Shown: piece by piece, positions 1 to 7,722 of the stretch
Layout: every line of letters begins with the position of its first letter
Numbering within the stretch: position 1 is the first letter of the stretch
The notes under the pieces: generated by a model
Told to the model about the DNA's origin: nothing
Databases searched by the model: none
Seen by the model: only the letters and a program-made list of their open reading frames with translations
Translations under genes and position numbers: made by a program
Source of the DNA: Helicobacter monodelphidis
GTDB lineage: Bacteria > Campylobacterota > Campylobacteria > Campylobacterales > Helicobacteraceae
Length of the DNA: 61,403 bases
NCBI RefSeq assembly: GCF_003288845.1
Contig: NZ_NHYN01000010.1
Span: forward strand, 1-61,403
Direction: 5' to 3'

Positions 1-99
1 TAATGTTGAAGAACCAGAATCTGCTGAAACTACCGCATTGAAGGTATCATCGCGTTCTGTTCCTGTATAAGCAGTAGTACCTGCAGTAAGACTGAAAGT
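1..99 (-). pseudogene. Fragment of a repeat-rich surface/secreted protein, cut by a stop
   Basis: On the minus strand 33 codons are open and read TFSLTAGTTAYTGTERDDTF followed by NAVVSADSGSSTL. This resembles the FTLTxGxDxxxGTxxNDTFNA-type units of large beta-strand repeat or RTX-like proteins known from Helicobacter and Campylobacter. Immediately upstream in the same frame is a TAG stop (100-102) and then a TGA, with no start codon between, so the piece cannot be a normal gene beginning. It could be a decayed copy, or a frame break in a gene that continues beyond the left edge. Family assignment rests on a short stretch only. Confidence 0.45.
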
Positions 100-152
100 C
101 TAGGTGATGAGATGGAATTTGAGGTAAGATGAATAGGTTAATCATATAAAGG

Positions 153-170
153 AGAATCTCTTTAGATTCT
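153..170. repeat. Short perfect inverted repeat in leader region
   Basis: AGAATCT, a 4-base loop and AGATTCT form a perfect 7-bp inverted repeat between the broken repeat-protein scrap and the ComEA-like gene. It may be part of a terminator or a regulatory hairpin. No long T-run follows. Confidence 0.4.
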
Positions 171-290
171 TTATTAGATATTATCAATATCTTAATCAAT
201 ATCTTAAAAGGGTATTGTAGCATTGTATGGGAAATGGTGTTACATTTTTTCCTATTCTTTTGATGATAGTGATATTTTTTGGAATCTCTA

Positions 291-319
291 TTGATTCTTT
301 GGTGAAAAGGTTATACAAT
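291..319 (+). promoter_or_regulatory. Putative promoter of the ComEA-like gene
   Basis: TTGATT at 291-296 is followed after a 17-base spacer by TACAAT at 314-319. The start codon is 30 bases further, preceded by AAGGA at 338-342. Spacing and sequence fit a vegetative promoter, but Helicobacter promoters often have poor -35 boxes, so only the -10 element should be relied on. Confidence 0.45.
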
Positions 320-348
320 ATTGGGTATTTTATTGCAAAGGATTTACG

Positions 349-606
349 ATGAGAAAGATTTTATTGTTTTTGTTTTGTCTCTCTTCTTTTATTTTTGCAG
401 CAATTAATATTAATACTGCAACTAAGGAAGAGTTGGTTAAACTTAAGGGCATTGGAGAAAAAAAGGCGGAGGCAATTATTGAGTATCGTACGCAACAGGG
501 TGCTTTCAAAAGTATTGAGGAAATTCAAAAGGTCAGAGGTATTGGTCCTAAGCAGTTTGAATCAATAAAGAATGAAATTACTGTTGATGAAAAACTACAA
601 AAATAA
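349..606 (+). CDS. ComEA-like helix-hairpin-helix DNA-binding protein
   Basis: This 85-residue protein begins with a signal peptide (about residues 1-17, ending SFIFA). A ComEA-type double helix-hairpin-helix follows: KLKGIGEKKAEAIIEYR near residue 30 and KVRGIGPKQFESIKN near residue 62. Exported proteins of this kind bind DNA non-specifically in the periplasm. In Campylobacter and Gram-positive bacteria they help pull transforming DNA across the outer layers, so a role in natural transformation is inferred. The gene stands alone, with its own promoter and an AAGGA ribosome site, and ends 4 bases before the convergent JAMM peptidase. The family is clear; the competence role is not shown by context. 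Confidence 0.85.
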   Translation: MRKILLFLFCLSSFIFAAININTATKEELVKLKGIGEKKAEAIIEYRTQQGAFKSIEEIQKVRGIGPKQFESIKNEITVDEKLQK

Positions 607-610
607 GGCA

Positions 611-1021
611 TTAAAAGGCAATCCATTCTTGTTCTTTGACTTTGCCTTTTTGAATCCAGTATGACTTCATTATAGGCTTTTTTCTATTTTTTAATGAGAT
701 GATCATATAATTTAGGTTTTCATCGAAAGCAAGACGTATATCTTCTTCTGATGGATAGGCTGATGTCTTAGGGTGTGAGTGATAGCATACTAAGAGTCGC
801 AGTCTAAGATGTTGTGCTTCTTTGAAAGCTTGAAATTGCTCGTGAGAATCCATCATAAATTTTGTTTCATTTTTATAAATATTACTGATAGGAAAATGTT
901 TCAAGATTTGTATTTCTTTATCGAAAGCGATGCCACCTAGATAGCCACAAATTTCTAGCGGATATTCTTTTATGGCGTCTTTAATCATAGTATCGTAAAT
1001 GTCTTTTGGTATTTTTATCAT
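611..1021 (-). CDS. M67/JAMM metallopeptidase (Mov34/MPN/PAD-1 family)
   Basis: A 136-residue single-domain protein. The zinc site of JAMM proteases is complete: a glutamate in the segment EICGYLGG near residue 23, and HSHPKTSAYPSEED near residue 81, which is exactly HxHx7SxxD. Bacterial stand-alone JAMM proteins usually clip C-terminal tails from ThiS/MoaD-like sulfur carriers, making them ready for cysteine, thiamin or molybdopterin synthesis. No sulfur-carrier or E1-like gene is next to it here, so the substrate is unknown. Its ATG directly abuts the stop of the TetR-type regulator, implying co-transcription. Confidence 0.85.
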   Translation of the reverse strand: MIKIPKDIYDTMIKDAIKEYPLEICGYLGGIAFDKEIQILKHFPISNIYKNETKFMMDSHEQFQAFKEAQHLRLRLLVCYHSHPKTSAYPSEEDIRLAFDENLNYMIISLKNRKKPIMKSYWIQKGKVKEQEWIAF

Positions 1022-1627
1022 TTATGGCTTCTTGGAAATTCCAAATAAAAAAAGGTAGACAATTTTTTCAACTTTCTTGTGTACTTCTGCTTTTGTTGGT
1101 TTTTGTTGATTTGTTAGAATGTAAAATAAATCTTTACGCAATAGAGCTAAAAAAGCGTTAGTGTAAAACTGGATATCTTCTTCTGTAAAATGTGGATAAT
1201 TTTGTTTTAAGATATCCATAACAAAGCGATTGGTGTTTTGGGAATTGATAACTTTCATTAAAATATCACTCACTGCTTCTCTCTCTTGGATTAAAAGCTT
1301 AAATATTTTATAGGAAAATTCACTATTATAGAAATAATAAAATTGAATCCCGTATTGAATTAAGGCATCTTCTAAGTCATCACCTTGAATATCTGGTAAG
1401 GAGGAAAGTTGTTTGCAAAATTTTTCTCCTTGTTGTCTTAAAATTGTTTCAAATAATTCTTCCTTGCTATGAAAAATTTTATAAAGTGTTGTTAAAGAAC
1501 CGCCTGTTTTTTGCACAATATCAACAAGATTTGTTTTAGCAAATCCTTTTTCAAAAAACATCTCTGATGCGATATCTAAGATTTTATAATATTTTTCTTT
1601 TAACTTAGGGTTTAAATGGTGTTTCAT
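1022..1627 (-). CDS. TetR/AcrR family transcriptional regulator
   Basis: This 201-residue protein has a TetR-type helix-turn-helix at about residues 25-55 (TNLVDIVQKTGGSLTTLYKI, then FHSKEELF), where GxSxxTLYxxFxSKEEL is the family signature. The C-terminal two-thirds is the variable ligand and dimer domain. TetR proteins repress nearby efflux or metabolic genes until a small molecule binds. Here it lies 12 bases downstream of an NSS transporter and directly upstream of the JAMM peptidase, so it may control this operon or a distant efflux system. The ligand cannot be told from sequence. Confidence 0.88.
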   Translation of the reverse strand: MKHHLNPKLKEKYYKILDIASEMFFEKGFAKTNLVDIVQKTGGSLTTLYKIFHSKEELFETILRQQGEKFCKQLSSLPDIQGDDLEDALIQYGIQFYYFYNSEFSYKIFKLLIQEREAVSDILMKVINSQNTNRFVMDILKQNYPHFTEEDIQFYTNAFLALLRKDLFYILTNQQKPTKAEVHKKVEKIVYLFLFGISKKP

Positions 1628-1639
1628 TATAAACCTTTA

Positions 1640-3016
1640 TTATAGCCAAGAGAAAATAATTTGAATTAAATTAATTTCAAAAAATTTGTTTAAGAAATTT
1701 TGTAGCATAATTACAACAATAACAATGGGTGCAATATAGCGAATAAGGATGAGCCAAACGCGAAAAAACCAATAAGGAATTGTGCCACTAAACATTCCAT
1801 AAAGTTCATTTTGAGAAATAACAAAGCCTACAAAAAGACAAATAATGACGCCAGATAATGGCATAAATACGGTAGATGTGAGTAAATCAATCCATTGAAA
1901 AACCGTAAATCCACCCAAATATTCTGCGGAATGAAAATAGTCAGTCTGCCCTAAAATAGTTATTCCCCCCACGAGAAAACAGAATGTTATGACTAAAAAA
2001 GTAGCTTTTGGACGTTTGAGATGATGTCGTTCGATTAAGTAGGCGATAGCAGGTTCTGCCATTGAAATTGCTGAAGTTACTCCAGCAAACAATAAAGCGA
2101 GAAAAAAGATAAAAGCAACAATATGCCCAACCCAACCCATCTGATAAAAAACAATAGGTAAAGAGACAAAAATCAGATTGGGTCCTGCATCAGGGCTTAA
2201 TCCCTCCTTGAATAGCAAAGAGAAAACAACAAGCCCAGCAATTAGTGCAAGAATCGTGTTTAAAGTAGCAATGTAAAAAGATGAACTAACAAAATTAATA
2301 TGTCTAGGCATTGCGGCAGAATATGCCATAATTGTTCCAACGCCTAATGACATTGAGAAAAAAGCCTGCCCGAGAGCTTCTAAAATGCTACCTGAATTCA
2401 CTTGTTCCCACTTAAAATCAAACATAAAATCGACAGCTTTAGGAAAACTATCAAGCGTAATAACATAGAAAAAGAGCATAATAAAGATAATAAACAAAGC
2501 AGGCATAAGTATAAGATTGATTTGTTCTATTCCTTTTTTTATTCCACGTACAAGAATAAAGCCACAAATAGCAATAATAGCAAGATGGCAAACAATTTGC
2601 CAAAATAATTCATATCGTCCAAAATTATCAAATAACGCTTGTGCTGTTGCTCCATTTTCAGGAATATAAAACAAAAGATAGAACATATAGTAGGTAATCC
2701 AACCTAAAATCATCGAATAAAACGCAAGGATAAGCAATCCGCTAATGAACATATACCCGCTATATTTCCACAAGTTTTTGTGTCGAGGAGCAAGCATTTC
2801 AAAGGTGCTTACAGGATTCTTGCTACTTTCACGTCCAAGTATCATTTCTGCTAAAAAAACACTACAAAGCACAAAAATAACAGACAAGATAAATATAATA
2901 ACAAAAATCCCCCCCCCATTTTGTCCTGCAACATAGGGGAATTTCCAAATATTACCTAGCCCAATTGCACTTCCTGCAAGTGAAAGAATAAAACCAATTT
3001 TTGAAAAATGAACCAT
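1640..3016 (-). CDS. Sodium:neurotransmitter symporter (NSS/SNF) family transporter
   Basis: A multi-span inner-membrane protein of 458 residues. TM1 carries the NSS sodium-site sequence GSAIGLGNIWKFPYVAGQNG with the following GGG. Bacterial members (LeuT, TnaT, MhsT) import amino acids with sodium. The ATG at 3016 is preferred over a TTG one codon earlier because AAAGG lies 6 bases upstream. The three glycines are encoded by an uninterrupted run of nine G (2909-2917 on the plus strand as C). Slippage there would destroy the protein early, making on/off switching possible. Eleven to twelve hydrophobic segments are visible. The substrate is unknown; in the window the frame is open (ON). Confidence 0.9.
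   Translation of the reverse strand: MVHFSKIGFILSLAGSAIGLGNIWKFPYVAGQNGGGIFVIIFILSVIFVLCSVFLAEMILGRESSKNPVSTFEMLAPRHKNLWKYSGYMFISGLLILAFYSMILGWITYYMFYLLFYIPENGATAQALFDNFGRYELFWQIVCHLAIIAICGFILVRGIKKGIEQINLILMPALFIIFIMLFFYVITLDSFPKAVDFMFDFKWEQVNSGSILEALGQAFFSMSLGVGTIMAYSAAMPRHINFVSSSFYIATLNTILALIAGLVVFSLLFKEGLSPDAGPNLIFVSLPIVFYQMGWVGHIVAFIFFLALLFAGVTSAISMAEPAIAYLIERHHLKRPKATFLVITFCFLVGGITILGQTDYFHSAEYLGGFTVFQWIDLLTSTVFMPLSGVIICLFVGFVISQNELYGMFSGTIPYWFFRVWLILIRYIAPIVIVVIMLQNFLNKFFEINLIQIIFSWL
2909..2917. repeat. Poly-C/poly-G tract of nine inside the NSS transporter gene
   Basis: Nine consecutive C on the plus strand read GGG GGG GGG in the gene and encode the conserved Gly-Gly-Gly of TM1, about 35 codons after the start. 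Homopolymeric G:C tracts of this length are the usual contingency loci of Helicobacter and Campylobacter. It is the longest G:C tract I noticed in the window. Confidence 0.8.
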
Positions 3017-3172
3017 CAAAAACCTTTCTCTAAGAAAAAAAGAGCCTTAAAACAGGCTTATTATTAAATAAATATAGTGATTTCAGCACGAAAACTTCTT
3101 TTTAATTGTAAAATACACTCCATATTTTACAAGTATTTACAAAGAATTGCAAATTTTACCAGAAGGGGAGCA

Positions 3173-3265
3173 ATGGCAGATTTAGAGATGTTAGGAATTG
3201 AGGTGCTATTTTTTACCCTCATTATTATCGCGTTATTACTGTATAGACGCCGTTTAAAGCATTGA
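3173..3265 (+). CDS. Small single-span membrane protein, 30 residues
   Basis: ATG at 3173 follows a strong AGGGGAG ribosome site by 3-4 bases. The product starts MADLEMLGIEV and continues with a hydrophobic stretch (LFFTLIIIALLL) and a basic tail (YRRRLKH). This is a typical inner-membrane microprotein with a positive cytoplasmic end. It ends 12 bases before the EamA transporter gene and reads the same way, so the two are probably co-transcribed. The frame stays open upstream to 3077, but that part lacks a ribosome site. No function can be assigned; it may be a leader or accessory peptide for the transporter. Confidence 0.5.
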   Translation: MADLEMLGIEVLFFTLIIIALLLYRRRLKH

Positions 3266-3277
3266 GAAAGCACTAGA

Positions 3278-4186
3278 ATGAGAAAAATCACAAAACAAGA
3301 GGCTTTGTTGGTTGCATTGTTTGTTGCAATGCTTTTTTGGGGTGGTTCTTGGGCAACCTCCAAAATGATTGTACATTACGCAAATATTGAAATTATTGCT
3401 TTTTGGAGATTTTTACTTGCTGCAATCACTTTTACCCCGATTATCTTTTTTTTTCGACCTTCATTGTTAATTTCTATTAAAAGTTTATCGTTTCTTATTT
3501 TGGTATCTATTTTTAATTGCCTCTATGCTTTTTTATTTTTTCAAGGGATTACGCTTGGAATGGCTGGGGCTGGAGGCGTTCTTGTTACAACACTGATTCC
3601 TATATTTACTTATATCTTAACTTTTTTTATTTATCATAACCGTATTGCCCCTTATGAATTTTTTGGACTTGTGTTGGGTATTTGTTCTGGTTTTTTACTT
3701 TTAAATTTAGATTTTTCATCTGAATTATTTGTTGGTGGAAACTTATATTTTCTTATTTCTGCACTTATTTGGGCTTTACTAACATTGACAATGCAGAAAA
3801 TTCGAACAGAGGTTCACCCGATTACGGCTAACCTTTACATCAATATTTTTAGTTCTCTTATGTGTTGTGTTTTTATTATGCTATTTGATAAAGGTAATAT
3901 TATGCAAGTTTTTGCATTTGACCATATTTTTTGGTTGGGATTAATTTTTATTTCTTGTTTATCTATTGCATTTGGGAATACACTTTACTATCAAGCTATA
4001 GCGATTCTTGGTAGCAATAAGGCGAGTGCATTTAATCTTCTTGTACCCATTAATGCGATGCTTATTAGTTGGTGGTTGCTGAATGAAGTGCCTACAATCA
4101 ATACTATTGTTGGCGGATCATTGGCAATTATTGGTATTTATTTTATCAATATATATAAACCAAAAAAGGGAAAGAATGTTACTTGA
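3278..4186 (+). CDS. EamA/DMT-superfamily transporter (first of three)
   Basis: A 302-residue protein with ten hydrophobic segments in two EamA repeats. Typical sequence signs are FWGGSWATSKM near residue 20, FWRFLLAA, and the second-repeat segment with PINAMLISWWLLNE near residue 263 (the Pxxxxxxxxxxx.NE pattern of DMT carriers). Members export amino acids or other metabolites, or take up nucleotide sugars; the substrate is not predictable. The gene contains a run of nine T at 3446-3454. It is downstream of a small membrane-protein ORF and upstream of the DnaQ-like gene. Confidence 0.88.
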   Translation: MRKITKQEALLVALFVAMLFWGGSWATSKMIVHYANIEIIAFWRFLLAAITFTPIIFFFRPSLLISIKSLSFLILVSIFNCLYAFLFFQGITLGMAGAGGVLVTTLIPIFTYILTFFIYHNRIAPYEFFGLVLGICSGFLLLNLDFSSELFVGGNLYFLISALIWALLTLTMQKIRTEVHPITANLYINIFSSLMCCVFIMLFDKGNIMQVFAFDHIFWLGLIFISCLSIAFGNTLYYQAIAILGSNKASAFNLLVPINAMLISWWLLNEVPTINTIVGGSLAIIGIYFINIYKPKKGKNVT

Positions 4187-4349
4187 GGAATATGAAAAAT
4201 ATTTTAAATTTATTTTTTTTCTGCAACAGATAGTATATACCTGCTGTCAAATGTTATTTAAAGTATCTGTGCTAATTAGCCTGATTGTACAATATCTTCA
4301 GTATTTTAGAAGTATTAAATATACAGAAAAAATAAAAAGGTTTATATAA
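4176..4349 (+). CDS. Possible small hydrophobic protein, 57 residues
   Basis: An ATG overlapping the last codons of the EamA gene has a good upstream AAAGGGAAAG and opens 57 codons (MLLEEYEKYFKFIFFLQQIV and on). It ends 1 base before the DnaQ-like start. The product has one hydrophobic region (about residues 11-42) and a basic end. The spacing fits a translationally coupled operon gene, but the composition is simply AT-rich and I recognise no family. It may be non-coding spacer. Confidence 0.25.
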   Translation: MLLEEYEKYFKFIFFLQQIVYTCCQMLFKVSVLISLIVQYLQYFRSIKYTEKIKRFI

Positions 4350-4350
4350 A

Positions 4351-5160
4351 ATGTCTAAATTCTATCCTTTTAGAAATCCTTATGAATCATTAATTGATTT
4401 GTTGATTCAATCCCCACAAAACAAGAAAAAATTTATGAATAAACTTGCTTCCTGTGGTGGGCTTTTATATGAAGATGAGAAGGAAGAATTAGAGTTAATA
4501 CGTTTAATGGGTGTGCCTTTGGTGGAAAATGAAGATTATTTTTTGCTTTCAACCCTGCAAACACCATTTAAGAATCAGAGGTTTTGTTTTGTGGATATTG
4601 AAAGCAATGGTGGTGACCCAACAAAGCATCAAGTCATTGAAATCGGGGCAATTCTTTATGAGAGTGGTAAAATTATTGATCATTTCGAAAGTTTTGTTTT
4701 TTGTCAATATATTCCAGAATCAATCACGGAAATTACAGGAATTCATCTGGACGATGTTGTAGATGCACCCAATCTTTCTACGGTAATGCAGAGTTTTAGA
4801 AAGTTTTTAGGAGATGCTGTTTTTGTCGCACATAATGTTTCGTTTGATTATCGTTTTTTGAATGCTATGTTTTATCAAAGTTCGCTAGGTTGGCTTTGTA
4901 ACCGCTATTTATGCACGATTAACCTTGCCAGAAAGACGATTCCAAGCGTCCGTTACAGCCTATCACATTTGAATGAATTTTTGGAAATTAATACACCGGT
5001 TATCCATCGTGCATATGCAGATGCTCTGACATCTTTAAGGATTTTTGAATATGCTCTCAAAAATATCCCAGAACATATTATTACGACAGAAAATCTCATC
5101 GCTTTTACAACGATGAACGATCCTGTATTTCCAACCTTAGAAATTTTACAAAATTTATAA
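4351..5160 (+). CDS. dnaQ: DnaQ-like 3'-5' exonuclease (DNA polymerase III epsilon type)
   Basis: A 269-residue protein. Its DEDDh exonuclease domain begins near residue 75. Motif I is FVDIESNGGD with the catalytic D and E, followed by HQVIEIGAI. Motif II is AHNVSFDYRFL, and motif III is HRAYADALTS with catalytic H and D. Such enzymes proofread as the epsilon subunit of the replicase. The N-terminal 70 residues are an extra piece not found in E. coli epsilon, and the C-terminal alpha-binding tail is short. It is followed 14 bases later by an HU-like gene. It could be a repair exonuclease rather than the true replicase subunit. Confidence 0.82.
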   Translation: MSKFYPFRNPYESLIDLLIQSPQNKKKFMNKLASCGGLLYEDEKEELELIRLMGVPLVENEDYFLLSTLQTPFKNQRFCFVDIESNGGDPTKHQVIEIGAILYESGKIIDHFESFVFCQYIPESITEITGIHLDDVVDAPNLSTVMQSFRKFLGDAVFVAHNVSFDYRFLNAMFYQSSLGWLCNRYLCTINLARKTIPSVRYSLSHLNEFLEINTPVIHRAYADALTSLRIFEYALKNIPEHIITTENLIAFTTMNDPVFPTLEILQNL

Positions 5161-5174
5161 ATAAAGGAATCAAT

Positions 5175-5486
5175 ATGAATGAAATTACGCAACGTATTGC
5201 AAAACGGCTACAACTCTCTGATGAAGAGGTGCAAAATGTCGTGAGTATTATTTTTGAAGAGATCGAGTCTCTCTTAGTGCAGAAAGAAAAATCTCATCAA
5301 AAACAGACTTTATCTCCGAAAGAAAGGGAAGTTTTGATTAAAAACTTTGGTAGTTTTTTTATTGTTTCTCGTCCGGCACGTCAAATTTATATTCCAGGCA
5401 CACATGAACAAGTGAGTACCGAACCTATTAAAGAAATACACTTTCGTCCTTTTCTTGCCTTAAAAGAGCGAATGGGGCTTACATAA
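5175..5486 (+). CDS. HU/IHF-like DNA-binding protein
   Basis: A 103-residue protein resembling the histone-like HU fold: two N-terminal helices (TQRIAKRLQLSDEEVQNVVS), a short insertion of about 15 residues, then LIKNFGSFFIVSRPARQIYI and a C-terminal HFRPFLALKERM. This matches the V-x-L-x-x-F-G-x-F and F-x-P-x-x-x-L-K patterns of HU. The Pro-containing intercalation arm is shortened and atypical. HU-type proteins bend DNA and aid replication and recombination. AAGGA precedes the start, and the gene is in line with the DnaQ-like gene. It is unlikely to be the main HU of the cell. Confidence 0.75.
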   Translation: MNEITQRIAKRLQLSDEEVQNVVSIIFEEIESLLVQKEKSHQKQTLSPKEREVLIKNFGSFFIVSRPARQIYIPGTHEQVSTEPIKEIHFRPFLALKERMGLT

Positions 5487-5551
5487 ATTCAAGGCATATA
5501 CTATCTACAATTAATAATTAGAATCAGCAGATGTGTCGAAATAAAAATTTA

Positions 5552-6406
5552 TTATTTAGTGTTTAAATTTTTTAAAAAAATTACAATACTAAAAGTCATA
5601 ATAGATAATAACGCCCAAGAGTTCCATTTACCGATATGGACAAGTTCCCATTCTTCAGCTTGATTGGGGTAATGCCAAACATGAAAGAATGTGCCAAAAT
5701 TTTCAGCAATATAAATTAAAAATCCAATAAATAAAAAAAATATTAATAAATGACAAGAATATTGCTTATCAAAAGGGTAGAAATAAATTTTTGTTTTACG
5801 ATAAAGCATTAACGCAATAAGAGCCAAAAATATTCTATAGTCTCCAATAAAATGATGAGTGAAAAAATTAATATATATCAATAAGCTTAGTATTAAGCCA
5901 AAATATAATGAAGGAGGGTGATGTATTTCAAAACGCATTGAACGCCATAATTGTAACATAAAACTACCGATAGCTGCATACATAAATCCAGCAAATAGGG
6001 GGACACCAAAGAATTTTGTATAGCCAAAGTCTTGATAGTTCCATGAGGCAATTTCAGCAGAAACTTTAAAAACCTCCATCGCAAAACCTAAAAAATGAAA
6101 AATCAAAATACCAAAAAATTCTTGTTTGCTTTCTAGTTTATTTATAATTAACCAAACTTGAACGCTAAGCATAACGATTAGTAGGATGTCGTAGCGAGGC
6201 ATACCAAGAATTCCATCACGTGGAATAATTAATACAGACACAAAAAATAAAAGGGCAAAAAAAGCTGCCCGTAAACTTTTTAAAAAACCAAAAGAAATTT
6301 CAAGAAAGAAGCGCTTAAATCCCCTAATTTCTGGATTAAATATGATAGAATCTGTATATTTATCAAATTTTAATAAATATGTGGAGAGTGATATTTTCCC
6401 ATTCAA
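5552..6406 (-). CDS. DUF817 family integral membrane protein
   Basis: The protein is 284 residues with about eight membrane segments. The core region with EVFKVSAEIASWNYQD and FGVPLFAGFMYAAIGSFM, and the C-terminal FHVWHYPNQAEEWELVHIGK, are characteristic of DUF817, whose function is unknown. Conserved polar and aromatic residues in the membrane suggest an enzyme or carrier. The frame starts with TTG at 6406, with AAGGGG lying rather far upstream; an ATG at 6402 is out of frame, so the exact start is uncertain. The gene stands alone. Confidence 0.78.
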   Translation of the reverse strand: MNGKISLSTYLLKFDKYTDSIIFNPEIRGFKRFFLEISFGFLKSLRAAFFALLFFVSVLIIPRDGILGMPRYDILLIVMLSVQVWLIINKLESKQEFFGILIFHFLGFAMEVFKVSAEIASWNYQDFGYTKFFGVPLFAGFMYAAIGSFMLQLWRSMRFEIHHPPSLYFGLILSLLIYINFFTHHFIGDYRIFLALIALMLYRKTKIYFYPFDKQYSCHLLIFFLFIGFLIYIAENFGTFFHVWHYPNQAEEWELVHIGKWNSWALLSIMTFSIVIFLKNLNTK

Positions 6407-6828
6407 GAAGCTAAAACCCCTTATTTTTTAGTTTTATTGACAAATTATAGCCATTCTAAGCAAAAGCTCCTCTTATAAACCTTGTATTTATTTAACATTG
6501 TTTTTATGAATCTATAAAAATCCTACTTATTAGGATTTTGTTGCATTCTCCTTTTAGCTATATTCTAAATTTATCACTTATATATTCTTTAAGTTAAATT
6601 ATTTTTTTGAAATCCTAAATTTTAAAAAATATTGAATAGTTATTATAGTGCATATTTTTAATATTTTATGTATTTATTAATTCCTAAGCTATAAAGGCTA
6701 ATATTGTGTAGTATCTTTGCTAATTATCCTTTTCTTGGTTTGAAAAATAATATATATTATTATGAATTTATGATACTCTTGATTACAATTAATATTTTCC
6801 GTATAATGCTTTCCAAAAAAGGTAAATA
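6407..6828. other. AT-rich intergenic region with EamA promoter
   Basis: About 420 bases, strongly AT-rich, with no convincing ORF or RNA gene on either strand. The only clear element is TATAAT at 6802-6807, placed to start transcription about 15 bases before the EamA gene at 6829, with AAAAGG as ribosome site. Confidence 0.6.
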
Positions 6829-7722
6829 ATGGTGCAAAAACAGACTAAAGGATTGATTTTAACGATTGCTGGTGCTGTAAGCTGGGGTGCTTGTGGTGTT
6901 ATTAGCGAGTTTTTATTTAAGCGAGGTTTTAATCCAGATATGATGAGTGTTTTGCGTATGCTCCTCGCTGGAAGTACCTTTCTTGTCCTTGCATATTTTT
7001 TTCCGCGCAAACATTCTAAATCCATTGTGCAACTTTTTACGCACAAAAAAAACTTGATTGAATTGATGTTGTTTGCATTTTTTGGCATATTGATTTGCCA
7101 GTATGGTTACTTTCTCTCAATTGCTTATAGTAATGCAGGGATTGCAACGATGATTTGCTACATTGGACCCGCTTTGGTGATGCTAACGACTTGTGTTCTT
7201 GCAAGAAAACTTCCAAAAAGAAATGAAGTTATTGCTTTATTTCTGGCTCTGTTAGGTATATTTTTACTTGCAACAAAAGGAGATTTTGAAAGTTTAAAAA
7301 TAAATGGATACGCCTTGTTTTGGGGGATTGCTTCCGCTGTAGGTATGATTTTTTACACGCTCACTCCGCGTCGAATTGTTATGTATTTTGGTAGTACCCG
7401 CATTATGGGTTTTGCACTTTTGATTGCTGGAGTATTGTTGGGTATAAAAGTGCAGATTTGGGCATTAGAGATTCCAACTGATGGCATTTTTTGGTTATGT
7501 TTATTGATAATTATTGCGGTAGGGACAATGGGTGCAACTTGGATGTTTATTAATGGAATGATAGTGATTGGTGCTGTCAAGGCAAGTATGATTGCTTGCC
7601 TTGAACCTTTGTGTGCAGCTCTTTTTTCCTTTGCATTTTTGGGTGCACACTTTATTTTTGTTGATATTATAGCTTTTGTATGTATTGTTAGCACCGTCTT
7701 TTTAATGAATAGAATTCGTTAA
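6829..7722 (+). CDS. EamA/DMT-superfamily transporter (second of three)
   Basis: This 297-residue protein has ten hydrophobic segments and two EamA repeats: GAVSWGACGVISEFLFKRG near residue 17, SVLRMLLAG, then SAVGMIFYTLTP near residue 170 and CLEPLCAALFSFAFLG near residue 258. It belongs to the carboxylate/amino-acid exporter type of DMT carriers; the substrate is unknown. It is monocistronic, with TATAAT at 6802-6807. Its stop overlaps the stop of the convergent apbC gene by 4 bases. Confidence 0.88.
   Translation: MVQKQTKGLILTIAGAVSWGACGVISEFLFKRGFNPDMMSVLRMLLAGSTFLVLAYFFPRKHSKSIVQLFTHKKNLIELMLFAFFGILICQYGYFLSIAYSNAGIATMICYIGPALVMLTTCVLARKLPKRNEVIALFLALLGIFLLATKGDFESLKINGYALFWGIASAVGMIFYTLTPRRIVMYFGSTRIMGFALLIAGVLLGIKVQIWALEIPTDGIFWLCLLIIIAVGTMGATWMFINGMIVIGAVKASMIACLEPLCAALFSFAFLGAHFIFVDIIAFVCIVSTVFLMNRIR

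Noticed and set aside
2402-2936. Plus-strand frames opposite the NSS transporter
   Set aside because: They are complements of a clear membrane-protein gene and contain no ribosome site or domain.
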